DNA of 64,000 bases from DATEDA01 sp963789885 (GCA_963789885.1 CAWBNB010000010.1:337798-401797), one strand, 5' to 3'. Counted from the first letter of the stretch, positions 17,560 to 26,120 are shown. Made by a program: numbers and translations. The notes: generated from the letters alone by a model not told the origin.

Positions 17560-18372
17560 CTATGGCGACCTCCCGTCCCACCGCTGCAGGCACGTCCAGG
17601 CAACGAGCGCGGCATCGACGGTGAAGAGATGGGGCACCTCGAGCTGTTCGCGCACGGCATCGAACGGCAGGAGCTCGAAGCCGGCCACTTCCCCGTCCTC
17701 GTTCCGGGGCTCGAAACCGGCCCCGAGCACGAGATCGAATGCCTCGACCTCGTTGGCGTCTAGCCCGTCCGCAACCACGTAGTCGAACGCGAGCGAATCG
17801 CGCGGCCGCGCGCGCCGCGCGAGCTCGAACGGCAGCCCGGCCTCCTCGCGGCACTCCTTCATCAACGTCTGCCAGGCGTCGAGACCAGCGGCGACGACGC
17901 CGCCGACGAGATTGTCGAGCTTCCCCGGGTCGGTCGCCTTGGTGGCGCTGCGGCAGGCGACCCACATCGCGAGGCCGGCGTCGGTCTCGACGATGCCGTT
18001 CAGGTGCGCCGCCCGGCCGCGGATCCCGAAGCGCTTCACCGCCGCGCGCTCGATCCGCGCGAGCGGCTCGCCGCTCGCCTCGGCGTAGATCTCGTACGGC
18101 TCGTCGCGCCAGCCGGTCACGAGCCCCTCGTCGCGGAGCCGCGACGCGACCCGCGCGAGCGCCTCGGTCCGTGCCGCCGGCGTCGCGAGCGCATCGGCGA
18201 GCGACACGCGCTGCGACTCGCGCGTGAACACCTCGGGAAAGCGCGCGAGCACCGCGGCGAACTCGGGCCGCACCCAGCCAAAGCGGCGCTCCGCCGCGCG
18301 GAGCGGGAGAAACTCGGCGTAGTCGACCGCGAGCGCCTGCGTGAGCCATGCCGGCGGCGGCACGCGGCTCAC
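17560..18372 (-). CDS. DUF4743 domain/NUDIX hydrolase
   Basis: A 270-residue cytoplasmic protein with an N-terminal DUF4743-like region (WLTQALAVDYAEFLPL and FGWVRPEFAAVLARFP) and a NUDIX domain, as in the Tnr3/AtNUDX20-24 group. The NUDIX box is read in GGVVAAGLDAWQTLMKECRE and the following EAGL. It has the KEC(x)EE variant and lacks the first canonical Glu, as is normal in this subgroup. Likely substrates are nucleoside diphosphate derivatives, possibly oxidised thiamine diphosphate as reported for relatives. GTG 18372 overlaps the stop of the upstream LOG-like gene (GTGA) with an AAGGAGG site. Confidence 0.88.
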   Translation of the reverse strand: MSRVPPPAWLTQALAVDYAEFLPLRAAERRFGWVRPEFAAVLARFPEVFTRESQRVSLADALATPAARTEALARVASRLRDEGLVTGWRDEPYEIYAEASGEPLARIERAAVKRFGIRGRAAHLNGIVETDAGLAMWVACRSATKATDPGKLDNLVGGVVAAGLDAWQTLMKECREEAGLPFELARRARPRDSLAFDYVVADGLDANEVEAFDLVLGAGFEPRNEDGEVAGFELLPFDAVREQLEVPHLFTVDAALVAWTCLQRWDGRSP

Positions 18373-19007
18373 GCCTCCTTCGCCGGCAGCTCGAGGACGA
18401 CGCGCGCGATGCGGTCGAGCGCCTCGTCCGCGGTCGCCATCGGCTCGACGCCCGCGAGCGGCGCGGCCCCGCCGACGGCGAGCACCGGCTTGCCGAACTG
18501 CAGCCCGAACGCCATCTCCGAGATCGTGCCGTAGCCGCCGCCGATGGCGACGAGCGCGAGCGCCGCGCGCGCGATCAGCGCGTTCCGCGCGACGCCGATA
18601 CCGGTCGCGATCGGGATCGTCACCCACGGGTTCGCCGTGCGCCAGTCGCCGTCGGGCAGCAGGCCGACGACGGTACCGCCAGCCTCGGCGGCGCCTTTCG
18701 ACACCGCCGTCATCACGCCCACGAGACCGCCGCAGAGGAGGGCGAGCCCCATCTCGGCGAGGCCGCGCCCGAGCGCGAGCGCATCGGCGAGCTGCGCCTC
18801 GGTCGCCTCGCGCGCACCGATCACGCCGATCGGAGGCCGGCAGGGTCGACCGCTTTCGCGCTGCAACCAGCGCACCGCGTCGCGCAGCGCGACCGGCGCG
18901 CCCGACGCGGGGTCCGGCCGCCACACGCGCGCCTCGGGATCGAACCGGCCGAAGCCCGCGTGGCGAAGCACGCCGGCGTTGCGATCGAGCAGCAGTCGGG
19001 AACTCAT
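18369..19007 (-). CDS. TIGR00725-like SLOG/LOG family protein
   Basis: A 212-residue Rossmann-like protein of the SLOG superfamily. Key motifs are PPIGVIGAREAT near residue 58, LALLCGGLVGVM near 90, and VAIGGGYGTISEMAFGL near 155. The GGGYGTISE variant differs from the PGGxGTxxE of true cytokinin-activating LOG enzymes, so nucleotide-ribose binding is expected but phosphoribohydrolase activity is uncertain. The first 45 residues (RFDPEARVWRPDPAS) are an extension outside the core. It is translationally coupled to the NUDIX gene, suggesting a shared role in handling nucleotide-derived metabolites. Confidence 0.87.
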   Translation of the reverse strand: MSSRLLLDRNAGVLRHAGFGRFDPEARVWRPDPASGAPVALRDAVRWLQRESGRPCRPPIGVIGAREATEAQLADALALGRGLAEMGLALLCGGLVGVMTAVSKGAAEAGGTVVGLLPDGDWRTANPWVTIPIATGIGVARNALIARAALALVAIGGGYGTISEMAFGLQFGKPVLAVGGAAPLAGVEPMATADEALDRIARVVLELPAKEA

Positions 19008-19128
19008 CGGGGCCGGGCGGACTCTACCCCAAAGGCGCCGACGCCGGCGGGTTTCATGCGCCCGTCATGACGCTCGCGTAAGGTTCCGCCAGCTCCCGAC
19101 GACACGATCACCCCGAGGACACGATCCT

Positions 19129-19449
19129 ATGTCACTCCTCCACGACACACTGCGCGCCACGGCCAGCACGCTCCTCGGCCAGCGCTCCGACGATCTGCTC
19201 CCGCCCGACGCGCAGCTCGCGGTGGGCGTCGGCTACGCCGCGCTCACGCGCGACGGCGTGCCGGTCTACGAAGCCGAATGCTTCGCGCTCGAGGACGTGT
19301 GGACGGTACGGGACGCCGAGCGGCTCGCTGCGCGCGAGCCGGCGCGCGACTGGCGCATCCATCTCGTCGCGCTCCGCGACGAGCGCCACTATCGCCGCAG
19401 CGGCGACGGGCGCTGGGTGCTGTACGAGCGGGGGTACGGGCTGTCGTAG
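19129..19449 (+). CDS. Hypothetical protein, 106 aa
   Basis: Unrecognised small cytoplasmic protein from ATG 19129. It is mildly acidic, with no Cys, no signal peptide and no membrane segment. The C-terminal half (DWRIHLVALRDERHYRRSG, then WVLYERGYGLS) has an alternating pattern suggesting beta strands. It is divergent from the LOG-like gene and convergent with the next hypothetical gene. Codon use matches neighbouring genes, so it is probably real; no function can be proposed. Confidence 0.6.
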   Translation: MSLLHDTLRATASTLLGQRSDDLLPPDAQLAVGVGYAALTRDGVPVYEAECFALEDVWTVRDAERLAAREPARDWRIHLVALRDERHYRRSGDGRWVLYERGYGLS

Positions 19450-19485
19450 CGCCGCCCGCCTCCCGCTGCCGGGAGGCGACCGGCC

Positions 19486-20196
19486 TCACTCGAAGCCGCG
19501 GTTGGGATGCGCGTCGACGAAGTTCGCGAGCGCGTCGAGGAAGTACGGCGGCACGTCGCAGGTGTCGTCCTCGAACCAGCGGTGCGCGGCACGCTTGCCC
19601 GACTCCACGCCCTCCTTCAGGCGCTCGAACCCGTCCAGCCGGCGTTCGTCCGAGAGGAGCCGCCAGCGGTCCAAAATGCCGTAGAGGTCGACGTCGGAGT
19701 CCTTGCCGAAGATCCCGTCGGAGTCGACGGCCGCGAGGTAGTAGGTCGCGACCTCCGCACCCCACTGGTCGCACAGCTCGAGCTGGCGCTTGGAGAGCCG
19801 CGCCAGGTTCGCGCGGAAGCCCATGTGCTTCGCGCGGTGCGCCTGGGCGAGCCCGATCGCAAAGCCGAGCGTGAACGCGGCGAACGCCGGGTGGAAGAGC
19901 GGATGGCGGGTCAGGTCCTCGCGCCGGTCGCCGGCGACCGCGACCGAGTGGCGCATCACGACGTGCAGGTCCTTCAGGTGCTTGAGACCGAAGGGCACGT
20001 CGACCAGCGAGTCGAGTCCCTCCTCCTCCTCGAGCAGCCGGAAGAGCGGGTTCGTCTCGCCCGCGGCGAGCTCGCCGCTGTTCGACGTCTTGCCCCAGGA
20101 GATGTAGTCGTCGTCGCTCATCGCGCCGCCGTCGGCGTTCGGATCGAGCTTCGCACGGCGAAGACCGAGAGACGAGACCAAGGATGAATTCGCCAT
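19486..20196 (-). CDS. Hypothetical protein, 236 aa
   Basis: Unrecognised, acidic, mostly helical protein with no signal peptide. Notable stretches are an acidic run (RLLEEEEGLDSL), FHPAFAAFTLGFAIGLAQAHRAK, a 20-residue hydrophobic helix that is probably buried rather than membrane-spanning, and an acidic cluster (DSDGIFGKDSDVDLYGILDRW). The C-terminus has FEDDTCDVPPYFLDALANFV. The start at 20196 is the longest; an internal Met at MSDDDYISWG (25 residues in) is an alternative. It is separated from other minus-strand genes, so it is probably monocistronic. Confidence 0.65.
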   Translation of the reverse strand: MANSSLVSSLGLRRAKLDPNADGGAMSDDDYISWGKTSNSGELAAGETNPLFRLLEEEEGLDSLVDVPFGLKHLKDLHVVMRHSVAVAGDRREDLTRHPLFHPAFAAFTLGFAIGLAQAHRAKHMGFRANLARLSKRQLELCDQWGAEVATYYLAAVDSDGIFGKDSDVDLYGILDRWRLLSDERRLDGFERLKEGVESGKRAAHRWFEDDTCDVPPYFLDALANFVDAHPNRGFE

Positions 20197-20769
20197 TCTC
20201 GAGGGCTGATTCGGCTCACTCCGCGCGACCTGCGCGCGGGACGGATAACGGGTGTCGCGCGGGGGGGCAGGCGTCGCACCGGCGATTTCACGATGCCGTA
20301 ATCCCGCCCCGACCGCGGACCCCGCATACGTAGCAAGAACGATACCGAAGTCGCTCGGGCCGCGCGAAACGTGTCACGCACGGTCGCGAGGAACCTGCCG
20401 CATCGGCTTACAAGCCATTGATTCGGAGCCGCTTGCACAGGCAATAGTAGACGCACCCGCCGCCTGTGCGCAGGCGCGCTGCCGAGCGCGGCTCGACGGC
20501 GGCGGCACAAATTGGCGTCGCGGAATCGGCACGAATCCGCGCAGCACGTCAGGTTCGAACACCTCTGGCCACATGGCCTAGTTCCTCCTGCGCCGCACGG
20601 CGCGATCGGACATCGCGGGGCGCCATAGGAGCGAGGCGCTGCGCGCCCCGAACTAACCCGTGGGTACTAAGGAGATGGCCCGATTTCTAGATGCGGCGCG
20701 TTTCCCGATACTGGCGTCGCTGTTGGAACGAACCCTACCCACTCAACTTTGATTGAAAGGACCGACCAA
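20197..20769. other. 573-bp intergenic region
   Basis: No credible gene was found. Open frames here are short, shift between high-GC codons and lack ribosome-binding sites. The right end carries the GAAAGGA ribosome-binding site of the first tandem small-protein gene. The left end must hold the promoter of the 236-aa hypothetical gene, but no convincing hexamers stand out. Confidence 0.6.
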
Positions 20770-20964
20770 ATGAAACGCAACCTGATCGCCATCGCCGTCT
20801 GCACCCTCGGCCTCGCTACCGCTGCCGTCGCCGAGCCCACGCTTAACCTGGAAGAGAACGCGATCGTCAAGAACGCGCCGGAAGCGACCTCCTACCAGGC
20901 CGACATGCAGCAGGCCGGTGGCCGCACGATGAGCGACGAAGTCTCGTCGTTCACTCACCCGTAG
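20770..20964 (+). CDS. Small exported protein, tandem copy 1 (64 aa)
   Basis: A 64-residue protein with a clean signal peptide (MKRNLIAIAVCTLGLATAAVA, cleavage before Glu22) and a mature chain of about 43 residues ending TMSDEVSSFTHP. The mature part has no Cys and is polar, with a SYQADMQQAGGRT core. AAAGGA lies 8 bases before the ATG. Copy 2 follows 30 bp later with the same leader and same length. The core is faintly like the YPADLQ segment of DUF4148 exported proteins of Burkholderiales, but too short to assign. A periplasmic or secreted role is expected; its function is unknown. Confidence 0.8.
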   Translation: MKRNLIAIAVCTLGLATAAVAEPTLNLEENAIVKNAPEATSYQADMQQAGGRTMSDEVSSFTHP

Positions 20965-20994
20965 TCCCAACCTTCACTTGACAGGACCGACCAA

Positions 20995-21189
20995 ATGAAA
21001 CGCAACCTGATCGCCATCGCCATCTGCACCCTCGGCCTCGCCACGGCCGCCGTCGCCGAGCCCACGCTCAACACGGACGCCAACGTCGTGAAGTTCAACG
21101 CGCCGGAAGCGACCTCCTACCAGGCCGACGTGCAGCAGGCCGGTGGCCGCACGATGCGCGACGAAATCGCGCCCTTCACCAACCCGTAA
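20995..21189 (+). CDS. Small exported protein, tandem copy 2 (64 aa)
   Basis: Paralogue of the preceding gene. About 50 of 64 residues are identical and the signal peptide differs only by Ile for Val at position 10. Differences cluster in residues 27-34 (N-terminus of the mature chain) and in the last ten residues (TMRDEIAPFTNP), while NAPEATSYQAD and QQAGGRTM are kept. The upstream ACAGGACCGACCAA repeats the first copy's ribosome-binding region. A strong hairpin follows the stop, suggesting one transcript carries both genes. Retention of two diverging copies argues for a selected function, unknown at present. Confidence 0.8.
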   Translation: MKRNLIAIAICTLGLATAAVAEPTLNTDANVVKFNAPEATSYQADVQQAGGRTMRDEIAPFTNP

Positions 21190-21204
21190 GCCTCGCTCGC
21201 TCGA

Positions 21205-21234
21205 GCTGCCGGCGCGGAACATCGCGCCGGCAGC
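21205..21234 (+). terminator. Perfect 12-bp stem-loop after the tandem genes
   Basis: GCTGCCGGCGCG and CGCGCCGGCAGC pair perfectly around a GAACAT hexaloop, 15 bases past the second stop. No T-run follows, so it is not a textbook intrinsic terminator; it may end transcription weakly or protect the 3' end of the small mRNA. Confidence 0.6.
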
Positions 21235-21263
21235 CCGGGGTCACGCCGGCAGGACCGTGTGCC

Positions 21264-21485
21264 ATGGGATATTGCCTCTTCTGCAGCTTGCTTCTCCTCT
21301 CGACCACCGGACTCCCGCCGCTCGCGGCCTCCGCCGATCAAGGCGGCCGGCTCGTCGGCGTGCACGAGATCCCGCTGTTCGTTCGCGACCGCATCGAGCT
21401 GACCCCCGGGACGTTCGACGGGGGCGAGCCGCCGGCCGACCCGCGGCCCAAGCATCACGTCACCGAGGACGCCGGCGCGGGTTGA
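21264..21485 (+). CDS. Small exported hypothetical protein, 73 aa
   Basis: A 73-residue protein with a hydrophobic N-terminus (GYCLFCSLLLLSTTGLPPLA) consistent with a signal peptide cleaved near ASA at residues 22-24. The mature chain is short, starting DQGGRLVGVHEIP, with a Pro/Gly-rich tail. Nothing recognisable is present. It lies between the tandem small-protein genes and the Rieske oxygenase on the same strand. Start choice is uncertain because no strong ribosome-binding site is visible. Confidence 0.45.
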   Translation: MGYCLFCSLLLLSTTGLPPLAASADQGGRLVGVHEIPLFVRDRIELTPGTFDGGEPPADPRPKHHVTEDAGAG

Positions 21486-21503
21486 TCCGCTACACTCGGC
21501 CGC

Positions 21504-22760
21504 GTGAAACGCACCGGTCGTGATCGGGTTGCCGCGCTCCGCGAGGCAAGCCCTCTTCGTACCCCCCGAACTAGCACGAAACGCCGCGCTGCGGCGTCAA
21601 TCCCCGCGCTGGAACCGACACGCGAGCCCTTGAAGCGGCTCGAAGCCGGACTTCCCGCAGCCTGGTTCCACGATCCGGCGCACTTCCGGCAGGAGCTGGA
21701 GGCGTTCTGGTACGCCCGCTGGATCGCCGTCGCGCGCGAGGAGGAGATCGCCGCGGCCGGCAATTACCGCGTCGTCGCGATCGGCACCCAGTCGATCGTC
21801 GTCCTGCGCGCGGAGGACGGCGGTCTGCGCGCCTTCCACAACACCTGCCGTCATCGCGGCTCGATCCTCTGCACCGCGCAACAGGGTGCGTTCGCGCGCA
21901 GCCGCATCGTCTGCCCCTATCACGCCTGGACGTACGACCTCGACGGCCACCTGATCGCCACGCCGCGGCGGATGGCCACACCGGACTTCGCGTTCGAGAA
22001 GTTCGCCCTGTTCGCGGTCGCAGTCGAGAGCTGGGGCGGCTTCGTGTTCGTGAATCTGGCCGGCCGCAAGGCGCGGCCGCTCGCCGACTCGCTCGGCGGG
22101 CTCCCGGCGCGTTTCGAGCGGTACGGCTTCGCCGGGCTGCGGATCGGCAAACGCATCGTTGCCGACGTGCGCGCCAACTGGAAGCTGCTCTGCGAGAACT
22201 TCTCGGAGTGCTTCCACTGCCCGCTGGTGCATCCGGAGCTCTGCCGCGTCGTGACGGCGTACCGCGAAGCCGGGGTGTGGGGTCTGCACCGCGACGAGCG
22301 CGGCCGTGCGGTGCCGGAGACGAAGCCCGAATACAAGGCCGGCGCGCAGACCCTGACGCTCGACGGCACGGCGAAGATCCTGCCGTTTCGCGGCCTGAAC
22401 GACGCGGAGCGCGCGACGCTATACGTGCCGGCGATGCTGCCGCCGGGACTCTTCCTGAACGTGCAACCGGACTACGTGAACGCGCACATGATGGTTCCCA
22501 CCGGGCCGGAGAGCGTGCGCATCGTGTACGACTGGCTGTTCGAGCCGGAGGCGCTGGCAGACCCGGGCTTCGACCTCGACCACTACGTCGCGCTATGGGA
22601 CGTCACGAACAAGCAGGATGCGCGCAACTGCGAATGGCAGCAGCAAGGCATCCACTCGCGCGAGTTCCGGCACGGTCACTTCGTCCCGCAAGAGTTCGAC
22701 TGCCACCGGTTCGCGGAATGGGTGCGGGCCGGGCTCGCCGCGAAGCGCGCGCGGCGGTGA
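21504..22760 (+). CDS. Rieske aromatic ring-hydroxylating dioxygenase, alpha subunit
   Basis: Large-subunit oxygenase that uses electrons from a separate reductase to hydroxylate a substrate with O2. The Rieske [2Fe-2S] ligands are NTCRHRG (Cys115, His117) and CPYHAWTYDLDG (Cys137, His140). The mononuclear iron motif is NFSECFHCPLVHPE. At 418 residues it is typical of the choline monooxygenase/carnitine or phenylpropionate-type family. The GTG start at 21504 adds about 45 basic, low-similarity residues before LKRLEAGLPAAWF, so a start around 21630 (TTG) is possible. No beta subunit or reductase is nearby; partners must be elsewhere. Confidence 0.9.
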   Translation: MKRTGRDRVAALREASPLRTPRTSTKRRAAASIPALEPTREPLKRLEAGLPAAWFHDPAHFRQELEAFWYARWIAVAREEEIAAAGNYRVVAIGTQSIVVLRAEDGGLRAFHNTCRHRGSILCTAQQGAFARSRIVCPYHAWTYDLDGHLIATPRRMATPDFAFEKFALFAVAVESWGGFVFVNLAGRKARPLADSLGGLPARFERYGFAGLRIGKRIVADVRANWKLLCENFSECFHCPLVHPELCRVVTAYREAGVWGLHRDERGRAVPETKPEYKAGAQTLTLDGTAKILPFRGLNDAERATLYVPAMLPPGLFLNVQPDYVNAHMMVPTGPESVRIVYDWLFEPEALADPGFDLDHYVALWDVTNKQDARNCEWQQQGIHSREFRHGHFVPQEFDCHRFAEWVRAGLAAKRARR

Positions 22761-22779
22761 TCGTCCGTCGGCCCGCTCT

Positions 22780-24321
22780 TCAGGCCATCCCGACCGCCGG
22801 CTGCCGCTCGCGTCGGGCGTCGTCCGGCCGCGCGGCGATCATCGCTTCGAGCTCCTTCCGCACCTTCGCGCAGCCGGGATCGTCGAAGCGGTTGTCCATC
22901 TCGTCCGGGTCGTTCGCGAGGTCGTAAAGCTCGCCGGCGCCGGTCGATTGCTCGACCGTCAGCTTGTGCGTGTGCGTCCGCACGGTGCGGAGCTTCAGCT
23001 CGACGCCGCAGCGCGACGCGGAAAGATCCCACTCGTGGAACGCGAAGTCGCGCGAGTCGCCGGCGCGCTCGATCAGCCCGCGCAGGCTGCGGCTGTGCCA
23101 GTCCGCGACCGGTGCGACGCCGGCGTAGTCGAGCATCGTCGCCGGGACGTCGAGAGTGGAAACCGGATCGGCGACCACCTTGCCCTTGGGCACGCCGGGA
23201 CCGCGCGCGAGGAGGCCGATCCGCAGCAGGCCCTCGTACATCATCGGTCCCTTGAGCACGAGGCCGTGATCGCCGAGCCAGTCGCCGTGATCGGTGGTGT
23301 AGAGCACGAGCGTGTCGTCGGCGAGGCCGAGCTCCTGCAGCGCGATCAGCGTGCGGCCGACGTTGTGGTCGATGAGCGAGATCATCCCGTAGTAGTTGGC
23401 GATCAGCTCGCGCAGCTGGCGATCGGTCTGCTGCGGAATCCGCGAGTACTCCTCGCGGATCCGGCGCAGGTCCTCCTGGATGATCGGCTTCCCCTCCATC
23501 GCCGCCTTGTGCCACCACGGCCGCCGCTCGTAGTCGAGCGTGCGATGCGCCGGCAGATCCACGTCGTCCGGGTCGTGCATCCGGCTCCAGGGGTCCGGCG
23601 CGTCGAACGGATGGTGCGGATCGGGATACGAGGCCCAGACGCAGAAGGGCCGGTCCTGGTTCGCGCGCAGGAACTCGATCGTCCGGTCGCCGATCCAGGT
23701 CGAGTTGTGCCAGGCCGGCGGCAGCGCCGAATGGAACGTCTGTGCCGCGCTCGACAGCGGCGGCAGCTGCGTCTGATAGAGGCGGTTGCGCTCGTCGCCG
23801 TTGCCGTCGGCGTAGTACCAGCGCGAGTAGTGCTGGCCGAACGGCGGCTTCATCGGCAGCCAGTAGTTGTGCCCTTCGGTCACGAGCTCCACGTACCGGA
23901 ACCCCATGTAGGGGCCGGTCCAATCGGCGCCGTAGCGATCCATGCTGTAGCGGCACTCCGGCGTGCCGGTCGCCTTGAAGGTGTGCATCGTCGCGAAGTG
24001 CGCCTTGCCGATGAAGCCGGTCGCATAGCCGGCGCGATGGAACGCTTCGGGGAAGCTCAAGCTCCCGTAGGCGGGATCGAGGTCGATGCCGTTGTCGCAC
24101 ACGCCGTGCGTGCGCGGCAGCAGCCCGGTGAGAATCGACGCGCGCGAGGGCTGGCACACCACGTTCGGCGTGATGCACGCCGAGAAGCGCGTCCCGTCGC
24201 GCGCGAGCTGGTCGAGATGGGGCGTGCGGACCCTGCGCCCTTCGAAGCCGAAGCAGTCTCCGCGCTGCTGGTCGGAGGTGATGAAGAGGATGTTCGGTCG
24301 TTTGCGGCGGGTTTCCGGCAT
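22780..24321 (-). CDS. Sulfatase (alkaline phosphatase superfamily)
   Basis: A 513-residue type I sulfatase hydrolysing a sulfate ester. The N-terminal RPNILFITSDQQRGD supplies the first metal ligands. VCQPSRASILTG contains the CxPSR formylglycine site (Cys56), and YTTDHGDWLGDHGLV supplies further metal ligands. No signal peptide is evident, so it is predicted cytoplasmic, which fits use on imported substrates. It lies 6 bp from the GMC oxidoreductase and is divergent from a carbohydrate-type ABC transporter. Together these suggest import and oxidation/desulfation of a sulfated sugar or alcohol. Arylsulfatase or choline-sulfatase-like activity cannot be separated by eye. Confidence 0.93.
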   Translation of the reverse strand: MPETRRKRPNILFITSDQQRGDCFGFEGRRVRTPHLDQLARDGTRFSACITPNVVCQPSRASILTGLLPRTHGVCDNGIDLDPAYGSLSFPEAFHRAGYATGFIGKAHFATMHTFKATGTPECRYSMDRYGADWTGPYMGFRYVELVTEGHNYWLPMKPPFGQHYSRWYYADGNGDERNRLYQTQLPPLSSAAQTFHSALPPAWHNSTWIGDRTIEFLRANQDRPFCVWASYPDPHHPFDAPDPWSRMHDPDDVDLPAHRTLDYERRPWWHKAAMEGKPIIQEDLRRIREEYSRIPQQTDRQLRELIANYYGMISLIDHNVGRTLIALQELGLADDTLVLYTTDHGDWLGDHGLVLKGPMMYEGLLRIGLLARGPGVPKGKVVADPVSTLDVPATMLDYAGVAPVADWHSRSLRGLIERAGDSRDFAFHEWDLSASRCGVELKLRTVRTHTHKLTVEQSTGAGELYDLANDPDEMDNRFDDPGCAKVRKELEAMIAARPDDARRERQPAVGMA

Positions 24322-24327
24322 TCGTGG

Positions 24328-25944
24328 CTACTCCGTTTTCCTGGCGTCTTCGCGGATCAGGTCGGCGCCCTTCTCGGCGATCATGATGGTTGCGGCGTTG
24401 GTGTTGCCCGAGACGAGCGTCGGCATGACCGAGGCGTCGACCACGCGCAACCCCTGAACGCCGTGCACGCGTAGCCGCGGATCCACCACCGCCCCCGCGT
24501 CGCGGCCCATGCGGCAGGTCCCGACCGGGTGGAAGCCGGTCGTCGCGCTGTTGCGCAGGCATTCGAGGATCTCGTCGTCGGTCCGCACGCCGGCACCTGG
24601 CCTGTACTCCTCGACCACGTACGGCGCGAACGCGCGCGTCGCCATGAGCCTGCGGGTGAGCTTGGTGCCCTCGATCATCAGGGACCGGTCGTACTCGGTG
24701 GACAGGTAGTTGAAGAGGAGCGCCGGCGCAGCCACCGGGTCCCGCGACTTGATACGAATCGTCCCGCGGCTCGTCGGCCGCAGCGGATAGAAATTCAGGG
24801 TGAACCCGGGAAACCGGTGGGGCTTGGCCCCGCGCTCCTCGGCGCTGACGGTGCTCAGGAAGAACTGAATGTCGGGCGTTTTCGCGTCCGGGCGGGCGCG
24901 CGTGATCATTCCGCCGATCATCACGCCGACCGACAACGGCCCGGTGCGGAACAGTGCCCATTTGAGCCCGACCCTTGCCTTGCCCCAGAGCGTGCGCAGA
25001 TCATCGTTGGTCGTGATCGGCTGCGCGCACTTGTAGACGAGCCGCAGCAGCAGATGGTCCTGCAGGTTCTCGCCGACGCCCGGCAGCTCCGCGACCGGCG
25101 GAACGCCGTGCTCGCGCAGGAGGGCAGCGGGGCCCACGCCCGAGAGCTGGAGGAGCTGCGGCGACTGAACGGCGCCGGCGCACAGCAGCACCTCTCTCGC
25201 CGCACGCGCCGCAGTCTCCGCGCCGTTGCGCCGATAGCGGACACCCACCGCTCGCCGCCCGTCGAACTCGATGCCGGTCGCGTGGGCATCGGTCCCGATC
25301 GTCAGGTTGGACCGGTGGCGCGCCGGCTTGAGATACGCGACCGCCGCCGAGCAGCGCAGGCCGTTTCGCGTCGTGAGCTGGAGGTAGCCGGCACCCTCCT
25401 GCCGCGCGCCGTTGAAGTCGTCGGTGCGCGGGATGCCGAGCTCGGCGGATGCGCCGATCAGCGCCTCGACGAGCGCGTGACGCTCGGCGATGTCGGACAC
25501 GAAGAGCGGCCCGTCGCCGCCGTGGTACTCGCTCGCGCCGCGGGAGCTCGTCTCCGATTTCACGAAGTAGCGCAGCGTCTCGCGCGCGTTCCAGCCGGTT
25601 GCGCCGAGCGCCTCCCAGCCGTCGAAATCCTCCGGCTGCCCGCGGATCTGGATCAGGCCGTTGATCGCGCTCGAGCCGCCGAGCGTGCGTCCGCGCGGCG
25701 TGTAGACCTTGCGGCCGTTCAGGTGCGGTTCCGGCTCCGAGTAGAACCCCCAGTTCAGCACCGGGTGGAACATCGTCTTGCCGTAGCCGATCGGTATGTG
25801 GATCCACGGGTAGCGGTCGGGAGGGCCCGCTTCCAGCAGCAGGACCGAGTGCCTGCCGTCTTCGGTCAGCCGGTTGGCGAGCACGCAGCCCGCCGAGCCG
25901 CCGCCGACGATGACGTAGTCGAACGTCCCCGCTTCCCCGCTCAT
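24328..25944 (-). CDS. GMC-family FAD oxidoreductase (choline/alcohol dehydrogenase-like)
   Basis: A 538-residue flavoenzyme from ATG 25944 (MSGEAGTFDYVIVGGGSAGC). The FAD motif GGGSAG is at the N-terminus, GMC signature 1 is in GRTLGGSSAINGLIQIRG, and the C-terminal catalytic region has GFHPVGTCRMG and VDASVMPTLVSGNTNAATIM. The conserved His of the active site is in TTGFHPVG. Such enzymes oxidise primary alcohols to aldehydes. It is the promoter-proximal gene of the unit with the sulfatase, divergent from the ABC transporter, so the transported compound is probably an alcohol or polyol. Confidence 0.93.
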   Translation of the reverse strand: MSGEAGTFDYVIVGGGSAGCVLANRLTEDGRHSVLLLEAGPPDRYPWIHIPIGYGKTMFHPVLNWGFYSEPEPHLNGRKVYTPRGRTLGGSSAINGLIQIRGQPEDFDGWEALGATGWNARETLRYFVKSETSSRGASEYHGGDGPLFVSDIAERHALVEALIGASAELGIPRTDDFNGARQEGAGYLQLTTRNGLRCSAAVAYLKPARHRSNLTIGTDAHATGIEFDGRRAVGVRYRRNGAETAARAAREVLLCAGAVQSPQLLQLSGVGPAALLREHGVPPVAELPGVGENLQDHLLLRLVYKCAQPITTNDDLRTLWGKARVGLKWALFRTGPLSVGVMIGGMITRARPDAKTPDIQFFLSTVSAEERGAKPHRFPGFTLNFYPLRPTSRGTIRIKSRDPVAAPALLFNYLSTEYDRSLMIEGTKLTRRLMATRAFAPYVVEEYRPGAGVRTDDEILECLRNSATTGFHPVGTCRMGRDAGAVVDPRLRVHGVQGLRVVDASVMPTLVSGNTNAATIMIAEKGADLIREDARKTE

Positions 25945-26004
25945 GCTCGCGGCGGACGGCCGCCGACGCAGACGCGATCGTCGGCGGCAGCGACGCAATT
26001 CACG

Positions 26005-26038
26005 TTGACACGATTCAAAGTCATCCTATAACGTTATA
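26005..26038 (+). promoter_or_regulatory. Sigma70 promoter with palindromic operator upstream of the ABC operon
   Basis: TTGACA (26005-26010), a 16-base spacer and TATAAC (26027-26032) form a near-consensus promoter firing toward the ABC transporter. The -10 is embedded in the perfect 12-bp palindrome TATAACGTTATA (26027-26038), the expected position for a repressor. The GntR/HutC regulator encoded at the end of this operon is the natural candidate. The site also lies between the divergent GMC and ABC genes and could control both. Confidence 0.7.
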
Positions 26039-26120
26039 CCAAGTCCCGTCCGCTTGGCCACGCTGCGGAACAGCATCGGGCCGGCTCGCGGCGGGACGTT
26101 ACCCGTCGGAGGAGGCGTTC

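Larger units (their letters stand above)
20756..21189 (+). repeat. 225-bp direct tandem duplication
   Basis: The segment from the ribosome-binding site through the stop of the first small gene is repeated at a 225-bp offset. AGGACCGACCAAATGAAACG is identical in both, with near identity through the signal peptide and a second block of identity across the SYQAD/QQAGGRTM coding region. Confidence 0.85.

Noticed and set aside
20673..20750. 25-codon frame starting MARFLDAARF with AAGGAG directly before the ATG
   Set aside because: The Shine-Dalgarno-like sequence touches the start codon, leaving no spacing, and the peptide has no features.
22676..24961. 761-codon minus-strand frame spanning sulfatase and GMC genes
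   Set aside because: Out-of-frame overlap of two clearly recognised enzymes.
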